Positions 43,140 to 54,249 are shown, numbered from the stretch's first letter. The stretch is DNA of 64,000 nt from Acanthosepion esculentum (GCA_964036315.1 OZ038500.1:59513446-59577445); one strand, 5' to 3'. Notes: a model not told the origin generated them from the sequence alone. Numbers and translations are program-made.

Positions 43140-43665
43140 ACAGGTTATGCTGAAGTTTTGAGTCTTTCTCAGGAAAGAGATTTATTAATTTCGAAGAAGT
43201 ACAAAACACTAATCTTCCCCAATTCACTTGTTATAGCGCTCCGGTTACTCCGTGAAAACCATATAGAAGTCATCCAAATTGAAGGTCCCTTGTCACAGCC
43301 TCCTTCATCTTCTTAATGTCTTTAAAACTACAGTCTCTGAGATTTTTCTACGGTTTGAAGAGCAACCAAAGGTCACATGGAGCAAGGTCTGATTGGTAGA
43401 TAATGTAATGGCCACTTTTGACGAGCCTCAATTTGTCGGCAACGTGTCTTTCCTTCTGGTTGTCACTCAGCACCCCGGGAACAAACTTTGCATAAATTTT
43501 GCGCATGTTCAGATCTTCATGAATAGTTCTGTGATCAGTTCCCACACCAACTTCAAACGTATTTTCCTTTTTTAAATGATAATCTGGGCCTGAATTCAAA
43601 TCCAAAATTAAACTACAATTCATTTAAATATGTTAACAACCATGATAATGCAACCTATAATAAAA
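43140..43665 (-). pseudogene. SETMAR-type mariner transposase with catalytic core deleted
   Basis: The minus strand reads VGVGTDHRTIHEDLNMRKIY, AKFVPGVLSDNQKERHVADK and then jumps to YQSDLAPCDLWLLFKP, DCSFKDIKKMKEAVTRDL. In family members E.V..I...LNMR.VCAKFVPR.LT..QKE and YSPDLAPCDF.LFP..K are about 150 residues apart, so the middle with two catalytic aspartates is gone. The 3' end (GAAAGACTCAAAACTTCAGC) resembles the element terminus. Confidence 0.7.
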
Positions 43666-43750
43666 TATCTCGCGTTAAACAAAACTATTATAGAAGCTGT
43701 GTCAACCCCAAAAATTACACCTGAAGAATGCCGAACGTATGAAACTCCGA

Positions 43751-43754
<4 letters not shown>

Positions 43755-43798
<44 letters not shown>

Positions 43799-43924
43799 CT
43801 GTACAAAAATAACTGTTAACAACTCAAAAACGAAGGATTTGCAGACATTTGTATGGACTTTTGGCCTTGTTTTCCTGTGAGGAAAGCGCCCCCGATGTTT
43901 CTAAAAGTATTTTATACACCCAAA

Positions 43925-43997
<73 letters not shown>
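43755..43997. repeat. (TA)n and (TA)n(GT)n microsatellites with ~130-bp spacer
   Basis: (TA)n at 43755-43796 and (TA)n(GT)n at 43925-43997. The spacer holds no recognisable sequence. Confidence 0.9.
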
Positions 43998-43998
<1 letters not shown>

Positions 43999-44009
43999 AT
44001 TTATATATA

Positions 44010-44180
44010 AGTTTATATATACAAATTTCATTAAAGACGATTGAAGAATTTTCTTGTTTTCATACTAAATGTTTCCTTTTCTGGGGATAATGTGTGGAAA
44101 AATTGTTCAAATGCTGTATACATCTGAGGGCTTTCGGCTTTTTTATTAGCCATTATAAAGGATTTTTTAACTGAATGCGT
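44010..44180 (-). repeat. PLE 3' region with hammerhead-like motif
   Basis: The minus strand at about 44125-44163 reads TAATGGCTAATAAAAAAGCC then GAAAGCCCTC, the same layout as 24140-24178 (TGGCT, loop, AGCC, GAAAGC, CTC). The first core box is decayed. No PLE coding sequence adjoins it. Confidence 0.45.
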
Positions 44181-44329
44181 AGATTTTCCATATGTTAGTG
44201 AAGATGTTTCTTAATTCCAAACACGGTCAGTGCATTGTGGCCCTGTTCATAGTCGATGTTATTGAGTATTGTTTTTTTTTTGTTTATTATTTTATATATA
44301 TGGGTTTATTACAGTGTTCTTCCTCAGTG

Positions 44330-44447
<118 letters not shown>

Positions 44448-44496
44448 GATATCGATTTACAAATTTTTGTAGCAAGAACACTTCTAAGAAAAAAGT

Positions 44497-44572
44497 ATGA
44501 CAAAGTGAAAAAGTTTTCGTATTCCGATTTCGTTCTTTATGACTTCATGACGGATTAGTTTTTTCCACTTTG

Positions 44573-44576
<4 letters not shown>
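44497..44576 (+). mobile_element. 80-bp inverted-end mini-element in (TA)n
   Basis: Left ATGACAAAGTGAAAAAG and right TTTTTTCCACTTTGTCAT are inverted matches of about 17 bp around a 45-bp centre. (TA)n lies at or near both sides. It may be a tiny MITE; no second copy is seen except loose similarity (CCCACTTTGACATAAA) at 59550. Confidence 0.4.

Positions 44577-44631
<55 letters not shown>
44575..44631. repeat. (TA)n microsatellite
   Basis: Pure TA abutting the mini-element. Confidence 0.95.
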
Positions 44632-44634
<3 letters not shown>

Positions 44635-45070
44635 AGTTGTTTAGGACATCAAAGGATAGGACATTTTTTATATATGCAATGGACTGTAATAAACCTATTT
44701 GCGATTTCTTCGTTGACAATTATGTGGATCTCAGACGCCAGTTTTCTGGCTAATGTAATTTTCTTTCTAATTTGTCTGTCCGAAGTTTTTTACACATCAC
44801 TTGTCATCATTTTTATTCAAACTGTGTCATACGAGGAATTTCGAACGATAAGCCCTCGATATGACATGTCTAGCAAACATTGAAACCAGTTTCTGAGACC
44901 TTTTTCTTACTTTCGAAACCAAGCTAATTATCGATTCTTAAAAATCTTTGCCCTCCAGAAAGAAAATTCTTAACGTTATCAACAAATAAAGATTAAAATA
45001 AAATATAAAAAAAGGAAAAAAAAACATAAAAAGCAGAAAAATCCTTTCTTTAAATGTTAAAGTCATTATC
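44632..45070. other. No gene recognised
   Basis: An 84-codon ORF at 44629-44883 has hydrophobic runs but no known family. A poly-A-rich part at 44990-45040 precedes a SINE. Confidence 0.35.
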
Positions 45071-45071
45071 A

Positions 45072-45461
45072 TCATCACGCTGTCACAATATTTACGATGC
45101 ATTGAAACACCGTACGATCGCCGAAGTCAAGTAACATCGAGACTGGGTGACCGCTTGGGAATACCAGGTGCTGTAAGATTAGTTGTGCGGGCGGTGTAAT
45201 GAATAACTGTTTGAAATTGGAAATCTAAAAGCCGAGTTCGGATTGTAATTGGGTTCGTTATATTCACTTATGTGTAAATACCCAAGGGAAGGGTATGAAT
45301 CCACCTCTTCTTTCCCTAGCTATGGGTTAATTAGTAAGACTTGTATCGCTAAATCATTATTATCTAAAAAAAAAATTCTTACAATCTACTAAAATATTTC
45401 TAGCATTAAATAACCTGCAAAATGTTGATAAACCGTAAAAAACAAATCAATCAATCAATTA
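45072..45461 (+). repeat. 5S-rRNA-derived SINE, full length
   Basis: CGATCGCCGAAGTCAAGTAA, CATCGAGACTGGGTGACCGC, TTGGGAATACCAGGTGCTGT show the best match to the 3' part of 5S rRNA in the window. The body GGGTTAATTAGTAAGACTTG and a tail with GCATTAAATAACC, TTGATAAACCG and (CAAT)n follow. Confidence 0.9.
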
Positions 45462-45765
45462 CATTATTTACATTGTTCGGACTGTTGTCTTCATCTTTAT
45501 TGGCTTATTCACGACATTTCGGCCTTTATACGCTCCGGTCTTCTTCAGGTAATTGGAATTTCGTACTGAACAATTTGTTTCATGCACCAGGGTAGATTGT
45601 TCTAGTTCCACGTGCCATACCTCGTCCGGATGTCTCACTTATCTCACTATATCTCAACTCTCCAAGTTTTTGTTCACCACTGCATGAGCCAGGTATTGAA
45701 GTCATAACTCAAGTCACTCGATCCAACCAACGATTTCATCCACTGGCTTTAAATAACCCCCAAAG
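45462..45765 (-). repeat. SINE3 copy
   Basis: The minus strand reads B-box-like GACTTCAATACCTGG, GGAACTAGAACAATCTACCC, CTGAAGAAGACCGGAGCG, GGCCGAAATGTCGTGAATAA and GACAACAGTCCGAACAATGT. It abuts the 5S-SINE tail. Confidence 0.75.
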
Positions 45766-45979
45766 TGTTGATACACTTTGTGGTGAATATTGCAAAATAT
45801 TAACAACTGAAAACTAAATTAAAGAATAAAAATACTATCAATAAAAACATTATTTTCCCCCTCTTTCATCCTACCTTTAAATGCTAAGAGCTTTACATTT
45901 AGGTTGTTACATAAATTCTTTCGTTTTTTTATAATTTATTTTAATGCATGTTATCTGTTAATAGTTGTAATGAATCATT

Positions 45980-46935
45980 CAACAATGTATTGCCCTTCAT
46001 TGTATACGATCTCCTGCCAACGATCCACTAACGTTCAATGCCTCGGTGATAGGAAATAACTAGGTTTTAACTCGAAAAACCCATCAAGACACGTTTTAAG
46101 CTCGACATCGTTGTTGAACGAAACGCCCCTCAAATTGTTCGAAAGCGACCATAAATGGGGGTAATTTGAAGCGGCATAATCAGGAGTATATGGTAGTTTG
46201 GTTTGCTTTGGTCTGCTTTGTTTTACGGCATATCATCCTTAATGGGTTATTTAATGCCGAAGAGATTTTTTATTGCTGGTAAAATCTTTTTACTTCAAAA
46301 ATGTATTTCTGCCAGCAATACATTTTTGAAAAACCTATTTTTACACTTTCATATTTTGACCCCATTTTACGTGGGGGGGAGGTCCAACTATTTGCTCATA
46401 GCTGGGATCCCAACAGGTGTAACCACCCAGGTTCAGGGTGGACCTGGGAACACCAGCAATTAAGAGGTGGTTCCACGCTCCTCAAAACCTCCTGATCAGA
46501 AGCCTTGCTGTGCGATCTATTTTATCGTCTTACCCAGGACGCGGATGCAGTTTATCGTTTTATCCAGGACGGGAGTATATGGTTGGTGTGGGAGAGAACT
46601 TCCCAACCGATCAATTTCATTGCATGTTTTTTTTATGTTAGCGACGTGGGGATAAACATTGTCATGATACTAATCACACTTTTCCCGTTGAATTTGCTCC
46701 TTTGATCATCGGCATTTGTTGAACATACAGCTTAGAATTGACCATTTGGTTGTTTTAAAACATTTCATCGTAAATTAGTCCTTGTCAATCCCACCAACCG
46801 CGGATCATTCGCTTGCGTGAATGCAGCTTTGGCTTGGTTCAGTGTGCTGCCTGCTTGTCGAGACTTGCTCATTCTTTTCTCTGCTTTATATGCACGTAAA
46901 GTCAGCATTTTCCATCCGCAGTGGTAATATTCATC
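45980..46935 (-). pseudogene. Mariner transposase relic split by a SINE2
   Basis: Minus-strand pieces in order: SKSRQAGST, AFTQANDPRLVGLTR (about 46790-46870), HDNVYPHVAN (about 46640-46665), IGWEVLSHT (46590-46620), SINE2, then RFRTI.GAFRSTTMSSLKRV-type residues and LVDRWQEIVYNEGQYIV at 45985-46040. Mariner has ...HDNARPHTA, LGWEVLPHPPYSPDLAP and LV.RW..V..N.G.Y. The reading resumes across the SINE. Frameshifts are frequent and the third aspartate region is not clear. Confidence 0.7.
46195..46571 (-). repeat. SINE2 copy inserted in a mariner, with 12-bp target duplication
   Basis: GGAGTATATGGT occurs at 46183-46194 and again at 46572-46583, bounding the insertion exactly. The minus strand gives head (GACGATAAAATAGATCGCAC, GGCTTCTGATCAGGAGG, GGTCCACCCTGAACCTGGG), middle (TATTGCTGG units) and tail (GGCATTAAATAACCCATTAA, GATATGCCGTAAAACAAAG). 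It serves as the reference full-length SINE2. Confidence 0.9.
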
Positions 46936-47555
46936 TTTAGTTGAAAATTGCTATGTATAGATTGAACGATGAAATATATAAGCAAATGATTCAAGTGATG
47001 AGACCATTTCGAAGATATCTCAATTATACACGAGAAAGTAAATCCCGATGCCACCTAAAGAGATAAAGATACCAGCGATCATGACACCATACAGATTAAT
47101 TTTTTTTATCTATGAATTTTTAGTGCCTTTTTGTTTCAATAGTAGCGACGTTTTTGTGGCATACTTCACGGTTTCGAAATTACAGTTTTCATTCTTTTAA
47201 ATTAGTTACCCACCAAGGCAAGGGCGTCCAATCTACCCTGCTACTTAACCTGCGCTTTGGGGTTACGAGAAGAGACGTCATGCATTTCCGGGATATTAGT
47301 TTGAAAGTGAACGCAGCAAACTCAAAATTTGGAATTGGCTCACCGATAACAGTTACATTATCCAAAATACCTAAAAATAGCCGACCCCGAGAAAAGAAAA
47401 AAAAATTCTTATTAAACATTCATAATTATTAATCACCAAATCTAAGAAAACAAACTAGAAAACAAATTCCTTCTGTAAGAATATACCTTTTTACATATTT
47501 TTAAACGGCAACGAGCAATAATTTAAACATATTTACTTATTCCAATAATTATTTC
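46936..47555. other. No gene recognised
   Basis: Includes a 92-codon plus-strand ORF at 47154-47432 without a known domain. Confidence 0.35.
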
Positions 47556-48222
47556 CGACAGCAAGGCCTCTGGTCAAACTGGGGCCAAAACACTATGAGA
47601 GTGTAAAAATAGGTTTTAATACTGGAAATATTTTGTAAAAAATTATTACCAGCAAAACATTATTACGAGCAATACATTTTTTACAAAATATTACCATCTA
47701 TACATTTTTTGAGAGAAAACTTTAGCAGCGATACATATTTGAAGGAAAAATATTACCAGAAATAGACTTTGTTGAAGAAAAAATATTACCAGAAATAGAT
47801 TTTTGAAGGAAAAATATTACCAGAAATAGATTTTTGAAGGAAAAATATTACCAGAAATATACTTTGTTGAAGAAAAAATATTACCAGAAATAGACTTTGT
47901 TGAAGAAAAAATATTACCAGAAATAGATTTTTGGAGGAAAAATATTACCAGAAATAGATTTTTGAAGGAAAAATATTACCAGAAATATACTTTGTTGAAG
48001 AAAAAATATTACCAGAAATAGACTTTGTTGAAGAACAAATATTACCAGAAATAGATTTTTGAAGGAAAAATATTACCAGAAATAGATTTTTGAAGGAAAG
48101 AAAATATTACCAGCAATACATTTAAATAAATTACCAGCAATAAAAATTGCTGTCATTAAATAACCCATTAAGGTGTTGATATGCCGTAAAACAAACTAAA
48201 CCAAACCAAACCAAACCAATAA
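47556..48222 (+). repeat. SINE2 copy with expanded internal minisatellite
   Basis: A shortened head (AGCAAGGCCTCTGGTC) is followed by many ATTACCAGAAATAGATTTTT-type units of about 32 bp at 47690-48115, in two alternating forms (ending TGAAGGAA or GTTGAAGAA). Tail: CATTAAATAACCCATTAAGG, TTGATATGCCGTAAAACAAA and (AACC)n. Confidence 0.85.
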
Positions 48223-48292
48223 TTATTTAAACACTTAGAATTAATTTTCTCTAATGTTGTCGCGACGTTTTGGTTGATCCATTCCAGAGAAG

Positions 48293-48690
48293 TATTCTGC
48301 TGTAAAATAGAACATCGCTTTTCGTATGGTCACCAAAGTTAAGCAACGTTGAGCCTTACCATTGCTTAGATCGGTGACCGTTTGGCAATATTAGATAAGT
48401 TTGGATGTGGGTAGCGCAATGCATAATGAGCTCCGGAATTGTTAATTGGAGAGCCAAGTTCCATTTACAGTTGGGTTTGTTTGATTCAGTTACGTTCAAA
48501 TACCCTTCGGGAATGGTATGAATCCACCTCTTACTCCTCAGCTATGGGTTAATTAATAAGACTTCTGTCACTATACTATTATCTCAAAAATAGTATTTAA
48601 AATCTAAAAATATTGCCCGGCTTTAAATAACTTGTAAAGGGTTGACAAACCGTAGAAAACGGAACAATGAATCAATAAAATCAATCAGAA
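48293..48690 (+). repeat. 5S-rRNA-derived SINE, full length
   Basis: GGTCACCAAAGTTAAGCAAC and ATCGGTGACCGTTTGGCAAT (5S-like), then GGAGAGCCAAGTTCC, GGGTTAATTAATAAGACTTC and a tail with CTTTAAATAACTTG and (CAAT)n-like end. Confidence 0.8.
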
Positions 48691-49235
48691 AATGTTTCCG
48701 TTTTACAGAAACATATATTCAGCGGCTATTAAAATATATTGTCCAATGTATCAACCGGTTCGACTGCTTCCCTTCTCCATGAACTACAGAGATTAAATCA
48801 TTCTCAACAACACGTGTAATACATGCGTTTCCATAATTATATATTCTGGCAAACGTCTGAGTATGGAGGGACTGAATTACTAGTTGTGTGCTTTGCTCAG
48901 TAAAAAATGAAATCAGAATCTGGACGACTCTTATCACCAACCTTTGTGATATACACAACTGCCTCAGCCACATACGAGGCCGCCGAGTTCTCCTTCGTAA
49001 ATTGTGTAAAGATTGAGATTTGTTGAAACACTCTTCAATGACTTTCAGTTACTCATTGCATTAGAATTAATCAATGGCATTATTGACTTTTTAACCCCGT
49101 ATTATAACAATTATTTAATCTGTATAATGTCGCTCGAAGAGATGACATCGGAGTCAATTGGAAGACGACGATAATTGTCGATGTTATCTTCGTTCACTTG
49201 GACGAGCAGTGTTTGCATCTTCGGTAATAGGAACA
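48691..49235. other. No gene recognised
   Basis: Short ORFs only; no repeat boundary seen. Confidence 0.35.
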
Positions 49236-49850
49236 TTTGAATCTTGGCAGTGTTTATTGCAATCTTCTTTTCAATGTACCGTATTCCTGCAGGACGTGGT
49301 TGTTCGTGTCGACCTACAATCTCCTATTCTTTGAAGCTCTTAGTAAAGTCTGTCATTTTGCCATCACTCCCAATTGTTATTCTGCTATCCATTCATACAA
49401 GTTCAGTAGCAAATTGTAATCGCTGCTTTCCTATGCCTCTTTTACTTGCAATGTCCTGTGAGTGTCAAATTCTCCAAGCCTTCTATCTTCATTATGTGAA
49501 CTAGAATTTTAATCTCTCTAAAATAGATATATTTTTGATTTCGATTTTTCTAAAACTCCCTCGTTACTTACGTGTTCAGTCCGTGGTATTCTCAGCATCC
49601 TTCTGTACACCCACATTTCAGTTGCCTAACGTCTTTTCTTCATTTGTGAGGAGAATTCCCAGCATTCACTGCCGTTTAGGACGACTGATATTACATATAA
49701 GTTCAGAGCTCTTTCCTTTGCTTCTAACGAATTTTTTCCTGTTTTTTAATAATTTGCTTAGCTTTTGGAATGCATCTTTCGCTATATCTACTCGGTCTTC
49801 AGATTTCGGTGCCATATTTTTCACTGTTAAAACAGAGGTTTAAATTTTCG
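49236..49850 (-). pseudogene. RTE-like LINE C-terminal region
   Basis: The minus strand reads RVDIAKDAFQKLSKLLKNRK at about 49750-49800, a broken middle (RMLRIP region), then a frame with GLEN-like and SKRGIGKQRL residues at about 49440. It aligns with TKDAFQKLSKVLRN and GKR..GKQR of RTE polymerases. Multiple stops. Confidence 0.6.
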
Positions 49851-49860
49851 TACTTGCTTG

Positions 49861-50115
49861 AATTATGAAATGGACAGCGTTAGACAATTATTTAAGACAT
49901 TTTTTATGTTTATACGTTCTTTTTATAGATATAAATATTTAAGTAAATGCTCTGTTTATAATAAACAGTATTAACAACATTTACCGACCTGAATGTTCGA
50001 GAAATTTTCATAGAAAATATGCATCCTCTTAAATATTTGTATCTATAAAAAGAACGTATAAAAATTTAAAAAAATATCTTAAATAATTGTCGGACTTTGT
50101 CCATTTCATAATGTA
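49861..50115 (+). mobile_element. Foldback/long-TIR MITE
   Basis: The left arm (ATGAAATGGACAGCGTTAGA, ACAATTATTTAAGACATTTT, TACGTTCTTTTTATAGATAT) and its inverted match at the right end (TTAAATATTTGTATCTATAA, AAAAGAACGTATAAA, AATAATTGTCGGACTTTGTC, CATTTCAT) pair over about 95 bp, leaving a ~60-bp centre (CATTTACCGACCTGAATGTT). Relatives lie at 35815, 59592 and 59954. No ORF. Confidence 0.75.
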
Positions 50116-50559
50116 GGACGTCATTTGTTTATTTCAGAATTTCGCTATTGCCCATCAAAATGACTGGAAGAAAGCGATCTAAAAAGAACAATAGAAAAGA
50201 GAGAACATAAAGCGTAAACAAAATAGCTCCAGTTTGTTCAACTTAGGAAACTTAACATTGCAGCCAAAGTATTCTAAAATGCTACCAATAACAAAGGGAA
50301 AAAAGAAAAATACCTAACTAATCGAATATAGTATAAAAATTTATATTATTATTTTTTACTTGTTATGTAACTAAATACACGATTTTCAACAATGTTTCCA
50401 TAAAACTTGATATTTCCTGTAATAAATTCTTAATAAAAAATATTATTGTTATTATTTTACTTAAGTGTGAGGTAACAAGGAAAAGAAACGTTAATCAAAA
50501 CTGCTTAAAACCGTTAAACACGTATTGCAGCAAAAATTATCAAACGTTGCATATGCTCT
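50116..50559. other. No gene recognised
   Basis: AT-rich spacer between a foldback element and a SINE2. Confidence 0.35.
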
Positions 50560-50906
50560 TCCTCCGCTGAACACGTCATATAAAGTTTGTAGACCATAAA
50601 GTATATTCTTGGTAGTTTTACTATAAAAACGTACGTTTATATTTTTTATAGTTGCATCAATTGTTATTTTGTTATAAAATTGTATTGGGAATTTTATAAT
50701 AAAAATAAGAAAAAAATACTGTTGATTGTTCTTTAGGGATTCACTATTTTTCCATAGCTGGGACACTAAAAGGTGCTACCACGCCCGGACAGTGTTGACC
50801 TGGGAACAACACCAATTAAGAGGCTGTTCCAAGCTCTTGAAAACCTTCAATCCCCCGATCAGAGGCCTCGCTACCGGGTGTAGTTTATCTTTATACCTAG
50901 GACACA
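50560..50906 (-). repeat. SINE2 copy, 3' truncated
   Basis: The minus-strand head has AAACTACACCCGGTAGCGAG, GCCTCTGATCGGGGGATTG and GCACCTTTTAGTGTCCCAGC. The internal run is degraded and the tail is missing. Confidence 0.7.
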
Positions 50907-51240
50907 TGGTTATATGGAAGAATGCTGAGAATACCATGGACGAAGCATGGGAGTAATGACAAAATTTGAAGGAAAAATGAAACCAAAAACGTTATTTACA
51001 CGTGAAATCAGAAAGTAATAATAGAATTTTCTGGGAAACATAACGAGGAAAGAAAACTTGGAGAATTTAACAGTCACAGGATATACTGTAGACAAGAGGA
51101 ACAGAATAGAGTGGCTAGTATCCTTTCTATAGGCCTTGTGTAAATGTCTTACATGACAGGCAGGGGAACAGATAGTTACTATACACATAGGAAGTTGTGA
51201 AGCTTCATTAACGCGCAAATCCTGAACGGATATATCACGT
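50907..51240 (+). pseudogene. RTE-like LINE C-terminal fragment
   Basis: ATGCTGAGAATACCATGGAC (RMLRIPWT region), then FLGN or LGNITRKENLENLTVTG and DKRNRIEWLVSF, then GEQIVT. Follows RMLRIPW, FLGHI.RKE.LENLTLTG, KR.R...YL.SL order. Stops present. Confidence 0.65.
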
Positions 51241-51999
51241 AGAAGGAGAAGGTTAGACTAAGTATTTTTTTTTTAAATATAGCGTGAAATATTTACTGTT
51301 ATTTTTTTAAATTATGCATACACCCTAATTTCTTGTTTATAATACGAGAAATGTTGAATAATAATTAAAAGCAAAAACGCGGGGACATATACAAAAGAAC
51401 AGATTTTCAGAAAATTCTGCTAATCTTGTATGAAACAGCAGTATTGCAAACACAATCAATTAGCACAATAGATAATAACACACAAAATAGGCAGAGGTTG
51501 ATAACAATTGTTTAGAAAATGTATTTGACATGTAATCAATATTTGTTCTGTGGGAATAAGCGTGATTGAATATCTTTTATCTCAAAGTCAGGACATTTAC
51601 CGAAATTGCTAAAAAAAATTAAAAATCGGAAATAAACAAGATCCATCATGCTTTGATAGCATTAACGTTACAACAAAGGACTGACTATTGTCTAAATCAT
51701 AGACATTTTGAGATTTCCCTCTTGAAAAATTGGGACGATAATTGCCATGCTGTGATGTTTCAAATTCTTCCGTTTGTTGACACGTTTAAAATTAGAACAG
51801 TTTTGTTCACAAGATAATGTTTGTTTATATTTTGATCTTCATTTTATTTTTTACATAAAGTTTCCTCTCTTTATATTAAGTCTTATGTCTAATTAAAAAC
51901 TGTTTTAGGTAAATCAATAAAATATATCGAATCCTTACATACTTATGAAGTGAGATAAATAAATAAAGAGTGTAAAATTTCGCATATCTAAAGCCTGGG
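51241..51999. other. No gene recognised
   Basis: AT-rich DNA without ORFs or repeats that I can match. Confidence 0.4.
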
Positions 52000-53180
52000 C
52001 TGCCTTGAATAAAATGGATGCAATCAGGAAATCTGGTCTACTAGACAACTTCAAGTGGATATCCTTTAGAGTCACTGTACAGGCGGTTTTTAATGTATGG
52101 TGCCTCTGTCGGGCATTAACTAAAACTCTACAGTCTAAACTTGATGGAATCTACACTTCGTTGGTTAGCTTTTTGAAAGCTTCTTTCACTATCGTCTTGC
52201 GCTACGGATTTCGGATGTTGCACTTTTCGCCACGTGTTAAAACACTACCCAGATATTTAAATTGTTGTACTTGTTTGATTTTGGTATCTCCGATTTGTAA
52301 TTTGCATGTTAGGCTGTTCTTCTTTATGGCAACCATGCATTCCGTCTTCTTGCAATTGATCATTAGTTCTTTTATCTAACTTTCCTTCCGTAACTTCTGT
52401 ACAAGTTCTTATAATGTCACTCTTTCCGTATTCTGTTAAAACACTTCCCAGATCTTTAATTTTTATTATTTGTTTGATTTTGCCATCTCCAATTTGTAAT
52501 TTGCATGTTGGGGTGTCCATTTTGCTAACAACCATACAATTGATATTTAGTTCTTTTATCTCGCTTTCCTTCACTATCTTCTGTACAAGTTCATATATTT
52601 TCCTTTCTGTGTTTGCTATCAACAGGTAACAGATCAAGATTTGATTAAAAGTCAAATATTTCAATGTGGCTCTTTTTTACCATTATTATACTGCATTGTA
52701 TTAATATCTGTGTCACAAATTCCTTGCGCCCAATGCTTCACGATGTCAACGGCATTTTATCATGTTTTTATTTCACAGCCATCTTACTTTTATGCAATGT
52801 CTATCTTTGTACAGCTTCGGTTGTGGTGTTTAGTCCTTTCTTCTTGCTTTCCTTTACTGCCTTCTGTAGGAGTTCTTTTAGTTTCCTTTCTGTGTTTGCT
52901 ATGAACTGTTTTCAGTGTTTCTATAAAGATTTTCCTGTTTCTTAATACTTTACTTAGCTTTTGGAAGGCGTATTTTGCCATCCCAATAGAAGTATTCTGT
53001 CTTATGTTCAAACATTTTCCAGATATTTAAATTGTTGTACTTGTTTGATTTTGGTATCTCCGCATGTTCGGCGGTTCCTTTTGCTGACAGCCAAGCATAC
53101 TGTTTTCTTGCAATTGATGATTAGTTCTTTATTCTCACTCTCTTCTACCTAACTCATATCGGAGTTCCTATATTTTCAAT
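52000..53180 (-). pseudogene. Rearranged RTE-like LINE reverse transcriptase segments
   Basis: At least three related pieces follow each other on the minus strand. The block INCKKTECMV, TCKLQIGD.KIKQ, FKYLGSVLT appears at about 53000-53130 (degraded), 52400-52560 (NINCMVVSKMDTPTCKLQIG) and 52210-52370. YAFQKLSKVLRNRKIFIE is at 52920-52990, and ANTERKIYELVQKIVKESE at 52570-52620. RTE-type polymerases contain each block once in the order IADTE..L, INCKKTE.MV, KYLGS, AFQKLSKVL. The repetition shows duplication and shuffling within one dead LINE. Confidence 0.65.
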
Positions 53181-53374
53181 TATGTATCATACACTGTATA
53201 ATATGCGTATCTTTTGTTAAGATTGTTGCCTCCGGCAATGAATCCTCGTAGGACTTTTCGTTCTTACAGAATGGCCTCACTGTATAGATTGAATAAGTTC
53301 AATGAGAAACTAAATTCTTGTTTAAACCATTTGCTGTTTTTGTATGTTTGCCGAAAATAGTTCATTCTCTAGAA

Positions 53375-53679
53375 CAGTTGTCAGCAACTTTTTGCTATGT
53401 GCCGACTTAGGTGTTTAAAATTCTTCAGTGAGCCAAAGGCATTTGTATTTTTATATAAGTCAAATTCGATATACCTTTTCTACAATACATTTTATATAGT
53501 AATATAATATATATAAATATATATAGTTTAGTATATATTAAAATTGAAACAGCTAAATATCTTCTTTGCGCTGTACTAGTTATTGACTAGGATTTCATCT
53601 TGTCATTTGCGGTTGCGTGCCATTGGAAATTGCTTGACGTGCCACGTGTGGCACACGTGCCGTAGGTTGCCGACCCCTG
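53375..53679 (+). mobile_element. hAT-type MITE with 8-bp target duplication
   Basis: Left end CAGTTGTCAGCAACTTTTTG and right end (inverted) CAGGGGTCGGCAACCTACGG are hAT termini. Flanks CTCTAGAA (53367-53374) and CTGTAGAG (53680-53687) match at 6 of 8 positions, as an aged 8-bp duplication, and fit the hAT preference for CTCTAGAG-like sites. No ORF. Confidence 0.8.
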
Positions 53680-54193
53680 CTGTAGAGTAATTTTTATTCT
53701 ACCTTCTAATATGACCCTGGAAAGAAATGATTATTAGAATTGCATAAACAATAAGAATTTCTGTTGTGAGACCGATACTTTCCTACATCATGGACTCTCC
53801 CAGTACTATCTTATTATGTGAATGGTAGTATCATGGGAGTGGCACCAGTAATGCGCAGCCGCGTACGATACCAATATCGGACACAACTGGATAGTAAGCT
53901 CTGCTTACTCTTACACTATTCTTCGTAACTTTTCTGTTTAATATATCTTTATTATCTCTAACCCGTGTTCTGTGTTTACCTTTAATAATTATTTTTAATA
54001 ATATGTGGAAATCTCCACCCTTTACCTGTAGACGGTCGTGAAACCAGAAACACGTGTTGTAAAACTATGTAAAACTATGAAAAATAAAGAATAATATTTT
54101 TTTAAAAACCCACATTAAAACAAAAATGTTTGCGGTACCTCTCTTCTTTTTAATATACACACTTTTCTCTCGTTGGAACCATTATAACCTCTT

Positions 54194-54195
<2 letters not shown>
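53680..54195. other. No gene; possible diverged LTR at about 53762-53980
   Basis: TGTTGTGAGACCGATAC near 53762 and TTTCTGTTTAATATATCTTT at about 53930 resemble LTR parts of the Ty3 family (compare TCTGTTTAATATATCTTTG at 38205). No target duplication found. Confidence 0.35.

Positions 54196-54247
<52 letters not shown>
54196..54247. repeat. (TA)n microsatellite
   Basis: Pure TA left of a hairpin-element half copy. Confidence 0.95.

Positions 54248-54249
<2 letters not shown>

Noticed and set aside
44629..44883. 84-codon ORF with hydrophobic segments as a membrane protein gene
   Set aside because: Composition follows AT-rich DNA; there is no relative, no promoter and no flanking exon signal.
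45072..45190. 5S rRNA gene
   Set aside because: Only diverged parts of 5S match, and the sequence continues into a SINE body and tail seen at four other sites.
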